Under the pieces are notes generated by a model. It saw nothing but the letters and a program-made list of their open reading frames with translations, had not been told where the DNA came from and did no database searches. A stretch of DNA of 64,000 nt, from the NCBI GenBank assembly GCA_037444575.1, contig JBBIME010000016.1:9979-73978 (forward strand), in the 5' to 3' direction. Below, one piece after another: positions 1 to 8,930 of this stretch (the first letter of the stretch is position 1; each line of letters opens with the position of its first letter). This DNA comes from Bacteriovorax sp037444575 (GTDB lineage: Bacteria; Bdellovibrionota; Bacteriovoracia; Bacteriovoracales; Bacteriovoracaceae). The translations under genes were made by a program, and so were the position numbers.

Positions 1-443
1 TTTGGAATCTTTATTTCCGGCATTGCTATCATTAGTTCACCTTCGTCAGCGCTAAGTTTTATAATTTCATCCTCAGGTATTTCAATTTTGAAATGTGGAG
101 CAGATCCAAGCTCTTTGGATGACGTTGAGGTAACTTCATCGTGAAGATAGGCCTTTTGAATGATAATCTTTTTAGATTTATTCATAAGGGTTACTGGCGT
201 TTCCGTAGCCTCGCTATCAAAGTCGGCCAAAACAGTTAGGGGAGCGACAACCATTTTAAAGTGAGGATGGAGGAGATGAGATGAAGTCGTAGGATGAGCG
301 TTCTCTACAGCTTCATGCCCAAATGAAAGGCATAAAACTGCAACTAACAAATTGGTTGAAGCAATGGCCACTATAAATTTTAGTTTTTCTTTTTTCTTTG
401 AATTGTCCTGCTTTTTAATTTCATCGAATATTGTTCCATTCAT
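1..443 (-). CDS. Tad-locus membrane protein, partial (3' end outside the window)
   Basis: This reading frame is open from an ATG at 443 to the window edge, giving at least 147 residues. The N-terminus is polar and lysine-rich for about 20 residues. One membrane segment follows at about residues 22-41, and the rest is predicted outside the cytoplasm. The start overlaps the end of the upstream pseudopilin-like gene by 23 bases, so the two are probably translationally coupled. Position in a Tad/Flp cluster hints at a pilus assembly role, possibly CpaB/RcpC-like, but I see no diagnostic SAF motif in the visible part. The family is not recognised. Confidence 0.55.
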   Translation of the reverse strand, partial: MNGTIFDEIKKQDNSKKKEKLKFIVAIASTNLLVAVLCLSFGHEAVENAHPTTSSHLLHPHFKMVVAPLTVLADFDSEATETPVTLMNKSKKIIIQKAYLHDEVTSTSSKELGSAPHFKIEIPEDEIIKLSADEGELMIAMPEIKIP

Positions 444-696
444 TAGCAAACTCCTCTTGAAGTTTTAGATGTCGGTTGAAGTAAATTTTGTGGATCTGAA
501 AAAATCCTCCCAAAATTCCAGTTATGACGAAGATCCAGAGAAGCATTTCAAGCTCGATAAACCCCTTATTTCCACTTCGCTGGTTTCTACTTTTGATGAA
601 GGAGAAAATGCACCTTCCATTTGAAACTCTGTTTTTAAGCAAAATGATTTTTTGAGTCTGATTCCTTCTGGATTTTTGTAAAAGACGTTTACCCAT
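421..696 (-). CDS. Type IV pilin/TadE-like pseudopilin
   Basis: The protein has 91 residues from an ATG preceded by GTGAGG at eight bases' spacing. It carries a long basic leader and then a prepilin peptidase-like site, G followed by FIELE, with Glu at +5. A hydrophobic helix and a short polar tail follow. The Gly/+5 Glu pattern is the hallmark of type IV prepilins and TadE/F minor pilins. The first 58 codons overlap the 3' end of the upstream gene in another frame, so the true start may lie further in, for example at a TTG. A role as minor pseudopilin of the Flp pilus is inferred from the motif and the Flp neighbour. Confidence 0.5.
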   Translation of the reverse strand: MGKRLLQKSRRNQTQKIILLKNRVSNGRCIFSFIKSRNQRSGNKGFIELEMLLWIFVITGILGGFFQIHKIYFNRHLKLQEEFANEWNNIR

Positions 697-1274
697 TGGT
701 TTTGCCTCACGATAGTTGTTTCGTCTAAGTTGGTTTCTAAAACCCCTGCGAGATCTATCTTGTAAGGGGTATTTTTAAGATAAGAAATTGTCTCAGGAAC
801 CTTGCAGAATTTATTTTTGGCCATTTTTTTAAGGTAATTATAATGCCGAAGATTCCTGGCAATGGTGAGAGCTCTGAAAATGACTTCTCCTGAAACTCCG
901 TCAACGACAGTATTTTTAGCGGCAAAGGCCGTACGAATAGACCAGTTAAAAAAGGACATCTCTTTAATGTATTTTTGAGTTTCAACATTTAAATAATGAA
1001 AGCAAAGATAGCTCTCCTTTCTATAGAGAGCTTCTTTGTATTCGATCTTCATTTTGATTAGATAAAACATGAAGAGGGCAGTGAGGATTGTTGTAAGAAT
1101 GGCCGCAGCCAAGGAAATATTCCCTTTTTCATTATTATGAACTTTCTGGGTTTTTGAGATGAACTGATTTTCTATTTTGGAGAGTGCCTTATCTGAAGTG
1201 ATAAAAAGATCGGTCGTTTTCACGACCGATACTAAAACGAGGGTTAAAGCGATCAGGTAGCTTAAAATCGTCAT
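522..1274 (-). CDS. TadE/TadG-like pilus-associated membrane protein
   Basis: This is a 250-residue protein with an N-terminal hydrophobic segment (about 2-20) and a second one (about 53-75) after a KGN tripeptide that resembles a pilin-type N-terminus. A predicted extracytoplasmic domain with several Cys follows. Its ATG overlaps the Flp pilin stop in an ATGA arrangement, which implies coupled translation. No catalytic motif is visible. Gene order (Flp, then this, then a FIELE-type pseudopilin) fits a Tad minor-pilin set. The exact family is inferred from context. Confidence 0.5.
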   Translation of the reverse strand: MTILSYLIALTLVLVSVVKTTDLFITSDKALSKIENQFISKTQKVHNNEKGNISLAAAILTTILTALFMFYLIKMKIEYKEALYRKESYLCFHYLNVETQKYIKEMSFFNWSIRTAFAAKNTVVDGVSGEVIFRALTIARNLRHYNYLKKMAKNKFCKVPETISYLKNTPYKIDLAGVLETNLDETTIVRQNQWVNVFYKNPEGIRLKKSFCLKTEFQMEGAFSPSSKVETSEVEIRGLSSLKCFSGSSS

Positions 1275-1456
1275 GACTGGACCTTGATGTTGTCTACGAT
1301 CTCACTTTTCATATGTTCAACCCTTTTTTTAACGACATCTCCAAAGCCTTTAACAGCAGCAATGCAAACTATGCCTACCAGACTGGAAATGATGACGTAC
1401 TCCATGACTCCTTGTCCTTTTTGATCTCTTAAGATCTTTGCTTTAAAAAATTTCAT
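1271..1456 (-). CDS. Flp/Fap-type pilin subunit
   Basis: I chose the ATG at 1456 because AAGGGAG sits five bases upstream. This gives 61 residues, whereas the longer frame adds 18 unlikely residues. The sequence has a short basic leader, then a QKGQG cleavage site followed by VMEYVIIS, with Glu-Tyr at +3/+4. A hydrophobic helix and a short charged tail follow. This matches the Flp pilin family, major subunit of Tad pili, which is processed by a prepilin peptidase and assembled at the inner membrane. It is the first gene of the minus-strand pilus cluster; the rest of the Tad machinery must lie outside the window. Confidence 0.85.
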   Translation of the reverse strand: MKFFKAKILRDQKGQGVMEYVIISSLVGIVCIAAVKGFGDVVKKRVEHMKSEIVDNIKVQS

Positions 1457-1617
1457 ATTTGCTCCCTTGGGATGTTGCTTTTTCTTAGGGGATTGCAGGG
1501 TTTTTGCCAAAATGACGGGTTCTAAAAATGATTAGTTGAGAAAAATAAGTGGTTTTCTTATTGAACCGAGGTAAAAAGTTGATTGCACGAATTTATCTTC
1601 AAGATTAAAATCTGGAT

Positions 1618-2256
1618 ATGGACTCAAAAACAAAATTATATCTCTTTGCTAAAAAAGAAATGGCCCTTATTTTTATCTTCATGATCTTGATTGCGATCAC
1701 CTCGTTTGTTCTGGGAGTGAAGATAGGTAAAAACTACTCATTGGAAATGGCCGGGATTACTCCTGCTGACCAGAAGAAAGTGGTAGAGCTTTTATCAAAG
1801 AAAGAAGAGCAACTAGAAGACATTAAGAAAAATGCTGAATCACATACCGTCGAAAGTAGTGATATCGAGCATAAACTCCAAGAAAAAATCTCGGCGGAGT
1901 TCGGTGATAGTGCTCATGCAACAGCTCCTGCTGCACAAGCAGCGCCAGTGGCACATGGCTCAAATATGTCAGTAGAGCCAAAGCATGAAACAGGAGTCGC
2001 TAAAGACGCTTTAAGTGGGAAATTCACAATCCAATTGGGAAGTCATAGAACATTGAAAGAAGCAGAAGATTTCGCAGAAGGCTTCAAAGCACGCGGATAT
2101 GACCCAATCATTAACCAAATCGATATCAAAGGAAAAGGTACATGGTATAGAGTAAGCCTTGGCGCTTTCTCGACAACTGATGAAGCAAAGTCATATATCA
2201 ATCGTGAAAAAACTCTTTTCATTGGACAAGATTATACGATAGTGAAAATGCCATGA
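1618..2256 (+). CDS. SPOR-domain membrane protein
   Basis: This 212-residue protein has one N-terminal membrane segment (about 15-34), a charged and Ala/Pro-rich linker, and a C-terminal SPOR domain (about 133-210). The SPOR domain shows the usual FTIQLGS start and a WYRVSLGAF core. SPOR domains bind denuded septal peptidoglycan glycan strands, so a role at division or cell-wall remodelling sites is likely. The stop overlaps the start of the sugar nucleotidyltransferase gene by four bases (ATGA), so the two form a coupled pair. Domain assignment is firm; the cellular role is inferred. Confidence 0.85.
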   Translation: MDSKTKLYLFAKKEMALIFIFMILIAITSFVLGVKIGKNYSLEMAGITPADQKKVVELLSKKEEQLEDIKKNAESHTVESSDIEHKLQEKISAEFGDSAHATAPAAQAAPVAHGSNMSVEPKHETGVAKDALSGKFTIQLGSHRTLKEAEDFAEGFKARGYDPIINQIDIKGKGTWYRVSLGAFSTTDEAKSYINREKTLFIGQDYTIVKMP

Positions 2257-3338
2257 GCCGAATGACAAATCTTTTTAATCTTTACGCACTTGTTATGGCC
2301 GGCGGAAAAGGAACTCGCTTTTGGCCTGAATCTACTGAAAAAAAACCTAAGCAATACTTAAATCTCATCAGTTCAAAAACACTCCTGGAAGAAACCCTGG
2401 ATCGCTTTGATCCGCTTATTGAAAAAGATAAGCGATTTGTCGTTACGGTAAAAGATCAAGAAACACTCTGTAAGCAGAGTTCAGAGGGAAAAATTGCAAA
2501 AGAGGGAATGATTTTTGAACCCTCGGGAAGAAATACTGGACCTTGTATTCTGATGTCTATCGCTACTTTATTAAGTAGAGGAGTGAGTGAGAATGATGTT
2601 TTGGCCATTGTTCCTTCCGATCACGTGATCTTAAATCATAAAGGCTTTCAAGATACCTTGAAGAAGGCAGCTTTTTTTTCATATCAAAAACAAAATATTG
2701 TGACGATCGGAATAACTCCCAATTTTCCTCATACCGGATTTGGCTATATAGAAAAAGGTGAAATGGTTGAAGGAGAAGCTTTTAATGTTTCTCGCTTTAA
2801 AGAAAAACCTCATTTCGAATTGGCAAAAGAATATGTTTCAAGTGGAAAGTATCTATGGAATGCCGGAATGTTCGTTGCACCACTTGGAGTTCTTTTAGAA
2901 GAATTTGAAACTCATGCTCCCAAAATGTATGTCCATTTTGAAGAGTTAAAAAAAGCAGTTAATGATCCCGCGAAATTAAAAGAAGTTTACGAAAAAATTC
3001 CATCAGACTCAATTGACTATGCCATTATGGAAAAATCAAAGAGAGTATCTGTTGTTCCTGCGACTTTTGATTGGAATGACATGGGGTCATGGGATGCTCT
3101 TTCATCAGTCATTGATGAAACTCATGGCAATACAGTTGTTAAATCAGATGGGACATTCTTTTTAAACTCTGCTGACAACGTAGTCTTTGCACCGAATCGA
3201 TTTGTTTCACTTATCAATATGGACAAACACATTGTCGTAGCTAATGATAAAGTTGTTTTGGTTGCTCCTGTAAAGGATGCTCAAGAAATTAAAAAAGTTG
3301 TAGAGCATTTAAAGACAACAAGACCTGAACTTATTTAA
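2253..3338 (+). CDS. manC: Mannose-1-phosphate guanylyltransferase
   Basis: The 361-residue protein opens with the nucleotidyl-transferase signature GGKGTRFWP (17-25). It carries FKEKP and WNAGMF further on, and FDWNDMGSW near residue 275, all typical of GDP-mannose pyrophosphorylases. It lacks the C-terminal isomerase half of bifunctional ManC/AlgA, so it should only make GDP-mannose from GTP and mannose-1-phosphate for polysaccharide synthesis. The start overlaps the SPOR gene by four bases. Only three bases separate its stop from the convergent next gene. Confidence 0.9.
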   Translation: MSRMTNLFNLYALVMAGGKGTRFWPESTEKKPKQYLNLISSKTLLEETLDRFDPLIEKDKRFVVTVKDQETLCKQSSEGKIAKEGMIFEPSGRNTGPCILMSIATLLSRGVSENDVLAIVPSDHVILNHKGFQDTLKKAAFFSYQKQNIVTIGITPNFPHTGFGYIEKGEMVEGEAFNVSRFKEKPHFELAKEYVSSGKYLWNAGMFVAPLGVLLEEFETHAPKMYVHFEELKKAVNDPAKLKEVYEKIPSDSIDYAIMEKSKRVSVVPATFDWNDMGSWDALSSVIDETHGNTVVKSDGTFFLNSADNVVFAPNRFVSLINMDKHIVVANDKVVLVAPVKDAQEIKKVVEHLKTTRPELI

Positions 3339-3341
3339 TTC

Positions 3342-4778
3342 TTAGTAGAAAATACCAAAAATTCCATAACCCAGTTTCTCACCCGTTTGAGTGTTTGAAG
3401 TTACTCCTGCTGGAGATCTATAAACAACAGATTGATCTTCAAAAAATCCATAAGAAGATAATCCACCAGTAAATTCTCTCACGCTATTTGTTCCCGCGTC
3501 TCCAAAGGCCAGCTCTTCCTGGAAAAATTCAAAGTCAGAGAGAGTGACATTGGTCGTTGAGCATGAATAAATAGGGGACACAAAGTTAGTGTTTTCGATA
3601 TAGGTTGTTATAAAATTTGAACCATAATCCAATTGGGGAATTTGATAGGGAATTTGAATTTGTACGCTTGGACTATCAAGACTGACATCTAAAAGAGAAA
3701 GAATGACGGATGGAGATGGCAGAGGAAGCCCAACATAGTTTGTAACAATCTGATCGCAAGTTAAATTTTCTGCAAGAGGACTTGGATCATGGGTTTTCAA
3801 ATTGATTTGCCCTATACCATATCCTGTTTTACCAAAATCAGTACTCGTTACAAAACTACTTCCAGGCGTGAGTTCTGTTGTTTGATAAAAGATTTTTGGA
3901 TGGCTTACTTGTAAATTGGGCAGAGTTGAATTGATCGTATAACTATTTTGATAGGCCGTTGTTGTCCCGGCAGTCGTAGATGTTCCGTAGTAACTTAGAC
4001 AATAGTTTCCATTTGTAGCTCCAACGACAATTTGGGTTGAGTAGGTCGTTGCACTTACTTTTGGATCGCAACATCCATTTCCTGTATCAAGACCGATACA
4101 ATATTTAATTGTCGAGTTGACTGTACAGTTCAATGTAACACCAATTGGATTACTAAATGATCCACCAGTGATATTTGCTGAACAAGTATTGCTTTGAGCG
4201 CTTGTTGATGTTGATGTAGATTGTGTCGGTAATGAATTTGTTGTTATGGATGTAATCTTATTTGGATTTGAAGGAATTGGAGCAAGAGGAGTGTCAATCT
4301 TTTTTGAAATAGCATTATTTATAAACGTGTCTGGAACAATTGGTGTATTAGAAGAGCTTGCCGTCTTTGGAGCTTGGCCAGGGTTTGATAGTGAAGTCGG
4401 TGCCGAATAGCTTGGAGCGAAGTTGCGAGCTTGATAGTTGGAAACAACGGAACGATATCCACCACTACTTCCTACGCCCACAGTTCCTACGTTAGCAGGG
4501 GATTCTGGGACTTGAGCAAAATTTGATTGATTGAGATCTTCTCTTTTTACCTCAGCTTTAAAAACTTCGGCTTCCTTTATAGGTGCAGCTGACTTTGAAA
4601 AAATTGAGGAAGGTCTTCTATTTTGTTGTGATTGTTTTAATCTTGGTTTGGTTTCGGCAATAGTTGAGTTTTCTTCAGCTACTTCTACAGGTTCCGGCGA
4701 TTTGAATTTGAGATTAATTAAAAAATTAACCAACATGATAGTCGTTAATAAGGAGCCCAGTACTTTTACTTTAAACAT
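3342..4778 (-). CDS. Membrane-anchored protein with a chitobiase C-terminal-like domain
   Basis: This 478-residue protein has an N-terminal hydrophobic segment (about 7-23) that could be a signal anchor. A long Ser/Thr/Pro/Asn-rich region (about 35-195) follows. Next is a Cys-containing stretch (about 197-290) resembling the chitobiase/beta-hexosaminidase C-terminal (CHB_HEX_C_1) fold, and then a C-terminal region with no recognised motif. Such domains are common in large surface proteins and not catalytic. I do not recognise the whole protein; a surface or periplasmic location is inferred. Confidence 0.65.
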   Translation of the reverse strand: MFKVKVLGSLLTTIMLVNFLINLKFKSPEPVEVAEENSTIAETKPRLKQSQQNRRPSSIFSKSAAPIKEAEVFKAEVKREDLNQSNFAQVPESPANVGTVGVGSSGGYRSVVSNYQARNFAPSYSAPTSLSNPGQAPKTASSSNTPIVPDTFINNAISKKIDTPLAPIPSNPNKITSITTNSLPTQSTSTSTSAQSNTCSANITGGSFSNPIGVTLNCTVNSTIKYCIGLDTGNGCCDPKVSATTYSTQIVVGATNGNYCLSYYGTSTTAGTTTAYQNSYTINSTLPNLQVSHPKIFYQTTELTPGSSFVTSTDFGKTGYGIGQINLKTHDPSPLAENLTCDQIVTNYVGLPLPSPSVILSLLDVSLDSPSVQIQIPYQIPQLDYGSNFITTYIENTNFVSPIYSCSTTNVTLSDFEFFQEELAFGDAGTNSVREFTGGLSSYGFFEDQSVVYRSPAGVTSNTQTGEKLGYGIFGIFY

Positions 4779-5067
4779 AATAAAACTCTTGTTTAAATGA
4801 CTCTTGTGTTTATCTTAAACTTAGAATCCCATGTGTTCTTGTCGGCCAATAAGTTCCAAAGCTTGAGTTTTTTGATCAAATAAAAAAAGAGTGAATAGTG
4901 GGTCTAAAAGTTGGCGATACTTCATGTGAAAAGTTCAAATTTGATTTGTGGAGATTTCCTATAAGTTCTCAAGATCGCTCTGGTTGACTATTCTACTTGG
5001 GGATTTTCCTTCATTTAGGTCATTTATAAATTAAAATAAAAGGCGAGATAAACCGAGAAGTTACCGT

Positions 5068-6897
5068 ATGAAGAGAATGCTTAAATTTACGAACTTCCTC
5101 CCAATGTTGTTGTCCATGACGATGGCACTCACTTCTTGTGTTCAGGGGACTGGTGGTAGAGGATTAGCAAGTCTTAGAAGTAATAGTTTATCTGGAAAGG
5201 CAGGAGCAGTTAATGGGTCAGGAGCAGTTGGTACAACTGATCCTACGAATGCAACACCCGTTGATCCTCTATCTACTCAAAGAGTAGAGCTTTCACATCT
5301 TGTTGATCCATTTGATGGAACATACAAAAAGAAATTAACTCTTCCAAAAAACTTCAAAGGAAATTTATATCTTGCGGGATTAAACGTTTCAGCTCTTACC
5401 AGCAAGATTGTGTACGTTCGATTTAATTTTGGTACAGATAAACAATCTGTCACATTGACTTCAACAGTTGCTAGAGCTCCAGGGATTCTTCCTAAAACAG
5501 ACATCCAGGTTCTTGTTGTCGATATGAACTCAGCTCCTTTTAATAAAATGCGTCTTCCTTATGACCTCTACGATTATAATGATTACACAGATCCAGCAAA
5601 AGAAATTGTGACAAACCCTCGCGATGGAGGTCTCTATTGTCGCGGATTAAAAGTTGAAGATGATCCAACTTTTATTCCACTTACTCAAGCTTCAACATGT
5701 TCAAGTGCAACTGATAGATGTCTTTACTCTTATGCAAAAATTGTAGACTCAACTCTTTATTATGATCAGATGGTAAACTCTACCAACTACAGAGTCTCGT
5801 CACTTCCGAGTCGAACTCACGTATGGACAGAAAGTAGTGGCGTAAGATCTCCGAGTGTAAATACATTAGCTGGATCTGCTTGCTTGCCAGACGATGATAA
5901 CGTTTCGACTGTTAATCAATTATTCGATGTGAATTTATTGTCTCTAGGATTTGATCTTCCAATTCTTGGATACTTTTATCGCGGCCCATACCGCACTATA
6001 GATGATGCCAACTGGCAGCTTTCTGGAGCGGCCGTTTACAATGCCACAAATGGATTATTTCAAACCCAATCAGCTATTGTTGGTATGACGACTGGTTATC
6101 ATTCATTTTTATTTCCTCGCGCAGGAAAACTCTCACTAGGTCTTGGAGTGAGTTATTTGGGATCTTCTGTTAGTAAGATTGGTCCTCGTACAAAAATGGT
6201 TTCAGATTCAACAGGAACATCTCAATACGTAGATGGATGTAACTTCCGTACAATGAATTATGATCCTACAAGCAATGAAGGAATTGGGTCATGTAATGTT
6301 GATTCTTCTATTGATGTCTTTTATATGCTCAATGGAAAAGAAGTCTTAATCACTACAGATAAATCAATTAAGCTTCAACTTATTCGTCCATCTTTAACGA
6401 ATTATCTAGGAAAAGAAGTTTTAACGACAGCGTTTAAACGTTGTGACACTTCAGCAGTTTGTGGATCAAATGAGTGCTGCTTTAACTCTCGTTGTTGGTC
6501 AAAGGATCTCGTTACTCAATGTGTGGACCAAACTCCTGGAGTTGGAAATCTTGAGATCGGTTCAAACTGCAGATCTGATTTTGAATGTGCAAGCTTATGT
6601 TGTAATCAATCAACAGGAGCGTGTTCTCCACATGATCCGAACGGAACAACTCCGATATTCTGTAGTAAAACAGCTGGACAACAGTGTGTTTCGCAAGAAT
6701 TTTGTGCTCAGGTTCCAGTGACGACATGTAAAATCGTGAAGACAGGCTTTAATCCCGACGGAACTGTTTCATGTGCGCTAAGATGTCCTGCTGTAATGAC
6801 ATATGGGGACTGCAAGGGAGGATTCTGTGTTCCTCCTGTTCAACCAGCAATTCCTCCATTTAATCCAGCAGACTGCTCGAAAGCTGTTGACCCTTAG
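5068..6897 (+). CDS. Cys-rich outer-membrane lipoprotein
   Basis: The 609-residue protein begins with a lipoprotein signal peptide ending in LTSC, with Cys24 as the lipidated residue. A Gly/Ser-rich linker follows and then a large domain with no motif I know. The last 150 residues or so are very rich in paired Cys, including CNECC-like clusters, and would form a small disulfide-knotted module like those in eukaryotic growth-factor antagonists. It stands alone behind a 289-base gap. A surface binding role is possible but not shown. Confidence 0.7.
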   Translation: MKRMLKFTNFLPMLLSMTMALTSCVQGTGGRGLASLRSNSLSGKAGAVNGSGAVGTTDPTNATPVDPLSTQRVELSHLVDPFDGTYKKKLTLPKNFKGNLYLAGLNVSALTSKIVYVRFNFGTDKQSVTLTSTVARAPGILPKTDIQVLVVDMNSAPFNKMRLPYDLYDYNDYTDPAKEIVTNPRDGGLYCRGLKVEDDPTFIPLTQASTCSSATDRCLYSYAKIVDSTLYYDQMVNSTNYRVSSLPSRTHVWTESSGVRSPSVNTLAGSACLPDDDNVSTVNQLFDVNLLSLGFDLPILGYFYRGPYRTIDDANWQLSGAAVYNATNGLFQTQSAIVGMTTGYHSFLFPRAGKLSLGLGVSYLGSSVSKIGPRTKMVSDSTGTSQYVDGCNFRTMNYDPTSNEGIGSCNVDSSIDVFYMLNGKEVLITTDKSIKLQLIRPSLTNYLGKEVLTTAFKRCDTSAVCGSNECCFNSRCWSKDLVTQCVDQTPGVGNLEIGSNCRSDFECASLCCNQSTGACSPHDPNGTTPIFCSKTAGQQCVSQEFCAQVPVTTCKIVKTGFNPDGTVSCALRCPAVMTYGDCKGGFCVPPVQPAIPPFNPADCSKAVDP

Positions 6898-6954
6898 ACG
6901 GTTCTCTTTTAAAAATAAGCTAATATTTTATGCCGATCATGGATGGGGTCCTCG

Positions 6955-7374
6955 ATGTTCAACAAAGATTGTTTTTTAGATCATGTGGCAATTGCTGTCT
7001 CAAATTTAGATCGCGCTCAAAAAGTCTACGAAGATTTGGGACTTAATTTTTCTTCCCAACGAGAAGTCGTGGAGTCTCAAAAAGTCACAACGGCATTTGC
7101 TCATATTGATGAGCATGCTCATATCGAATTAGTTTGCCCATTAAATAATGAAGGGCCAATCCAAAAATTTATAGAAAAAAATGGAGAGGGAATTCATCAT
7201 CTCTGTTTCAAAGTTCCCGACGTAGAAAAAAAATGTGTTGAGATGAAAGATCAAGGGTATCAGTTAATTTATGAAAAACCTTTCATCGGAGCGAATAATT
7301 GCTTGGTTAATTTTATTCATCCTAAATCAACTGGTGGTGTGTTGATTGAAATTTCACAAACACTGACAAAATAA
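6955..7374 (+). CDS. Methylmalonyl-CoA epimerase-like VOC protein
   Basis: I favour the ATG at 6955, preceded by GGATGGGG, giving 139 residues; an ATG at 6943 is also possible. The protein has the two beta-alpha-beta-beta-beta modules of the vicinal-oxygen-chelate fold. Metal-ligand positions fit: His in LDHVAIAV, His in GIHHLCF, and Glu near the C-terminus in GVLIEI. The pattern is closest to methylmalonyl-CoA epimerases, which interconvert the 2R and 2S forms. No mutase or carboxylase gene is adjacent, so the substrate is not certain. Confidence 0.75.
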   Translation: MFNKDCFLDHVAIAVSNLDRAQKVYEDLGLNFSSQREVVESQKVTTAFAHIDEHAHIELVCPLNNEGPIQKFIEKNGEGIHHLCFKVPDVEKKCVEMKDQGYQLIYEKPFIGANNCLVNFIHPKSTGGVLIEISQTLTK

Positions 7375-7395
7375 TTTAATTAAGAGGAAAGGACT

Positions 7396-8127
7396 ATGGA
7401 AAGTCACTCACAAATTTATCTTCCCAAACTTACAAAAATTAATAAGGTTTTAATCATACTTGCAAGTGTGCTTTTTATTTTAGGAGTGATTCTTCAAAAG
7501 TCTTCTTCGATCTATTTAGGAAATATTCTCGGGTTATCAGCAGAACATTTTTTACAAGGCCATGTGTACTCACTTGTGACATATCCTTTTTTATCTAACT
7601 CGATTATTGAAGTGGTTTTAAACTGCTTAATGCTTTGGCTGATGGGATCTGAATTTGAGGCCAATTGGGGAACTAAGCGGTATGTGAATTTTCTTCTCTC
7701 TGTCGTTATCGGGGGAGGGCTTTTATTCTTAGGCGTGAGTTCTTTTTTCGCAAGTATTTATAGTTTTCCTCTTACGGGATTGTCAGGGATCGTGAGTGCT
7801 CTGTGTGTTGCCTACGCTGTCATATATCCAGATAGAGTGTTCTCTTTCATGATGCTGATCCCAGTTAAGGCCAAATATTTTTGCATGATTCTTGTGGCCA
7901 TTACTCTTTTCCAAGGTCTCTCTGGACCTTATGGGGTGGGGGCCTGGGGACAATTAGGGGGAATCCTGGCCGCTTATTTATTTATGGTGGTCGTTTCTCA
8001 CCGCAATTTTAAAATTCTATCCCAGAAAATGAGCCAAATGACGCAGATGAGAAGTGCCAAAAAGAGCAAAGCTAAGCTTACAATCGTTAAGGATGACAAT
8101 GATAGTCCGCCAAAGTATTGGCATTAG
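7396..8127 (+). CDS. Rhomboid-family membrane protein, catalytic His replaced
   Basis: This 243-residue protein has six predicted membrane segments and a short basic cytoplasmic tail. It keeps the rhomboid layout: HFLQGHVYSLVTYPF, the WLMGSEFE region, and the GLSG nucleophile motif (Ser about residue 131). In the last helix the usual HLGG reads GQLGG, so the catalytic His is Gln. Rhomboids are intramembrane Ser proteases using a Ser-His dyad, so this one is predicted to be inactive and might instead act by binding membrane substrates. AAGAGGAAAGG supports the ATG. Confidence 0.8.
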   Translation: MESHSQIYLPKLTKINKVLIILASVLFILGVILQKSSSIYLGNILGLSAEHFLQGHVYSLVTYPFLSNSIIEVVLNCLMLWLMGSEFEANWGTKRYVNFLLSVVIGGGLLFLGVSSFFASIYSFPLTGLSGIVSALCVAYAVIYPDRVFSFMMLIPVKAKYFCMILVAITLFQGLSGPYGVGAWGQLGGILAAYLFMVVVSHRNFKILSQKMSQMTQMRSAKKSKAKLTIVKDDNDSPPKYWH

Positions 8128-8183
8128 AAGACTTTGGTGCTATGTTCTTATAAAATTTTAAATGCATTAAAAAAGAGGCCAGC

Positions 8184-8351
8184 ATGAGATTAAGTCGAGC
8201 ATTACAAGAAAAATTAATGGATGTACGTTTAAGAGATAAGCTACTTGCTGAAGGGAAAGTTACTAAAGAAGAAGTAAAAAAGTTCCTTGATAATCTTGCA
8301 GATGAAGCAAAAAACGCTACATACACTGAAGAAAATAAAGAAGAAAACTAA
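8184..8351 (+). CDS. Small charged protein of 55 residues, unknown function
   Basis: This short frame begins with ATG behind an AAAAGAGGCC ribosome binding site and ends just before a clear terminator. The protein is highly charged and predicted helical: MRLSRALQEKLMDVRLRD, then a second helix rich in Lys/Glu, then an acidic tail. It has no signal or membrane segment. Similar short helical proteins are found in predatory deltaproteobacterial relatives, but I do not recognise a named family. The good start site and the tight terminator make it a likely real gene. Confidence 0.7.
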   Translation: MRLSRALQEKLMDVRLRDKLLAEGKVTKEEVKKFLDNLADEAKNATYTEENKEEN

Positions 8352-8380
8352 TTAAGTTTAAAAGATTTTTTCTTATATGA

Positions 8381-8405
8381 GGCCCGCTTTTTAGTGGGCC
8401 TTTTT
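8381..8405 (+). terminator. Intrinsic terminator
   Basis: GGCCCGC and GTGGGCC form a seven-base stem with one G-T pair and a six-base loop, followed directly by TTTTT. It lies 30 bases after the small charged protein gene and closes that transcript. Confidence 0.85.
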
Positions 8406-8447
8406 ATTTGTTAACCGCTCTATTTGAAAAAGTTATAAATCGTGAAT

Positions 8448-8930
8448 CTATTGAACAATATAACGAGAGAAGAAGATACTTTTAACGACTGGTTTACCAA
8501 GTGACTTATTGATCTCTTTTTTCAAGCGATCTTCCAGCAAAATTTTTCCGGTAAGAGAGTTTAGTTCATCAGCGCCCATCTTAGATGAGATGGTGATGAT
8601 TTTATCTTGAACAACTGATTGGTATGTTTTGATGATGCCAGCGTCTTCGCTTTTAAAAAGTACCAGAGAGATTTCTAGTTCTACATAGCGCATTCTCTGA
8701 TTTGCATTTGGATCTTTCGGAACCAAGCTGACAGTCATTTTGTCGAGTTTATAGAAAATAGGAAGAGCTTTTGGATCGTTTTCTTTTAAGAGCGCTGCCT
8801 TCTCTTTATTTTCATCAATAGGAGGCCGTTTATAAACTTTCTCTGTGTAATAGAAAAGCCCGATCACTGCAACAGTGGTTAAGGTCATTACACCTAAAAG
8901 AATCATGTCGAGAAGTTTTTTGCCGGTCAT
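8448..8930 (-). CDS. FliL-like flagellar basal-body protein
   Basis: The 160-residue protein has a short cytoplasmic N-terminus, one membrane helix (about 9-28) and a periplasmic domain. It ends in the pattern seen in FliL: a helix, LNSLTGKILLEDRLKKEIN, then SIFFSRYIVQ. FliL supports the flagellar motor by encircling stators. No other flagellar gene is in this window. The start codon lies inside a perfect 11-base inverted repeat and no Shine-Dalgarno sequence is evident. It follows alanine dehydrogenase by 42 bases and may be cotranscribed. Confidence 0.7.
   Translation of the reverse strand: MTGKKLLDMILLGVMTLTTVAVIGLFYYTEKVYKRPPIDENKEKAALLKENDPKALPIFYKLDKMTVSLVPKDPNANQRMRYVELEISLVLFKSEDAGIIKTYQSVVQDKIITISSKMGADELNSLTGKILLEDRLKKEINKSLGKPVVKSIFFSRYIVQ

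Noticed and set aside
8087..8326. Minus-strand frame across the small charged protein gene
   Set aside because: It runs antisense to a gene with a good ribosome site and terminator, and its composition is low-complexity.
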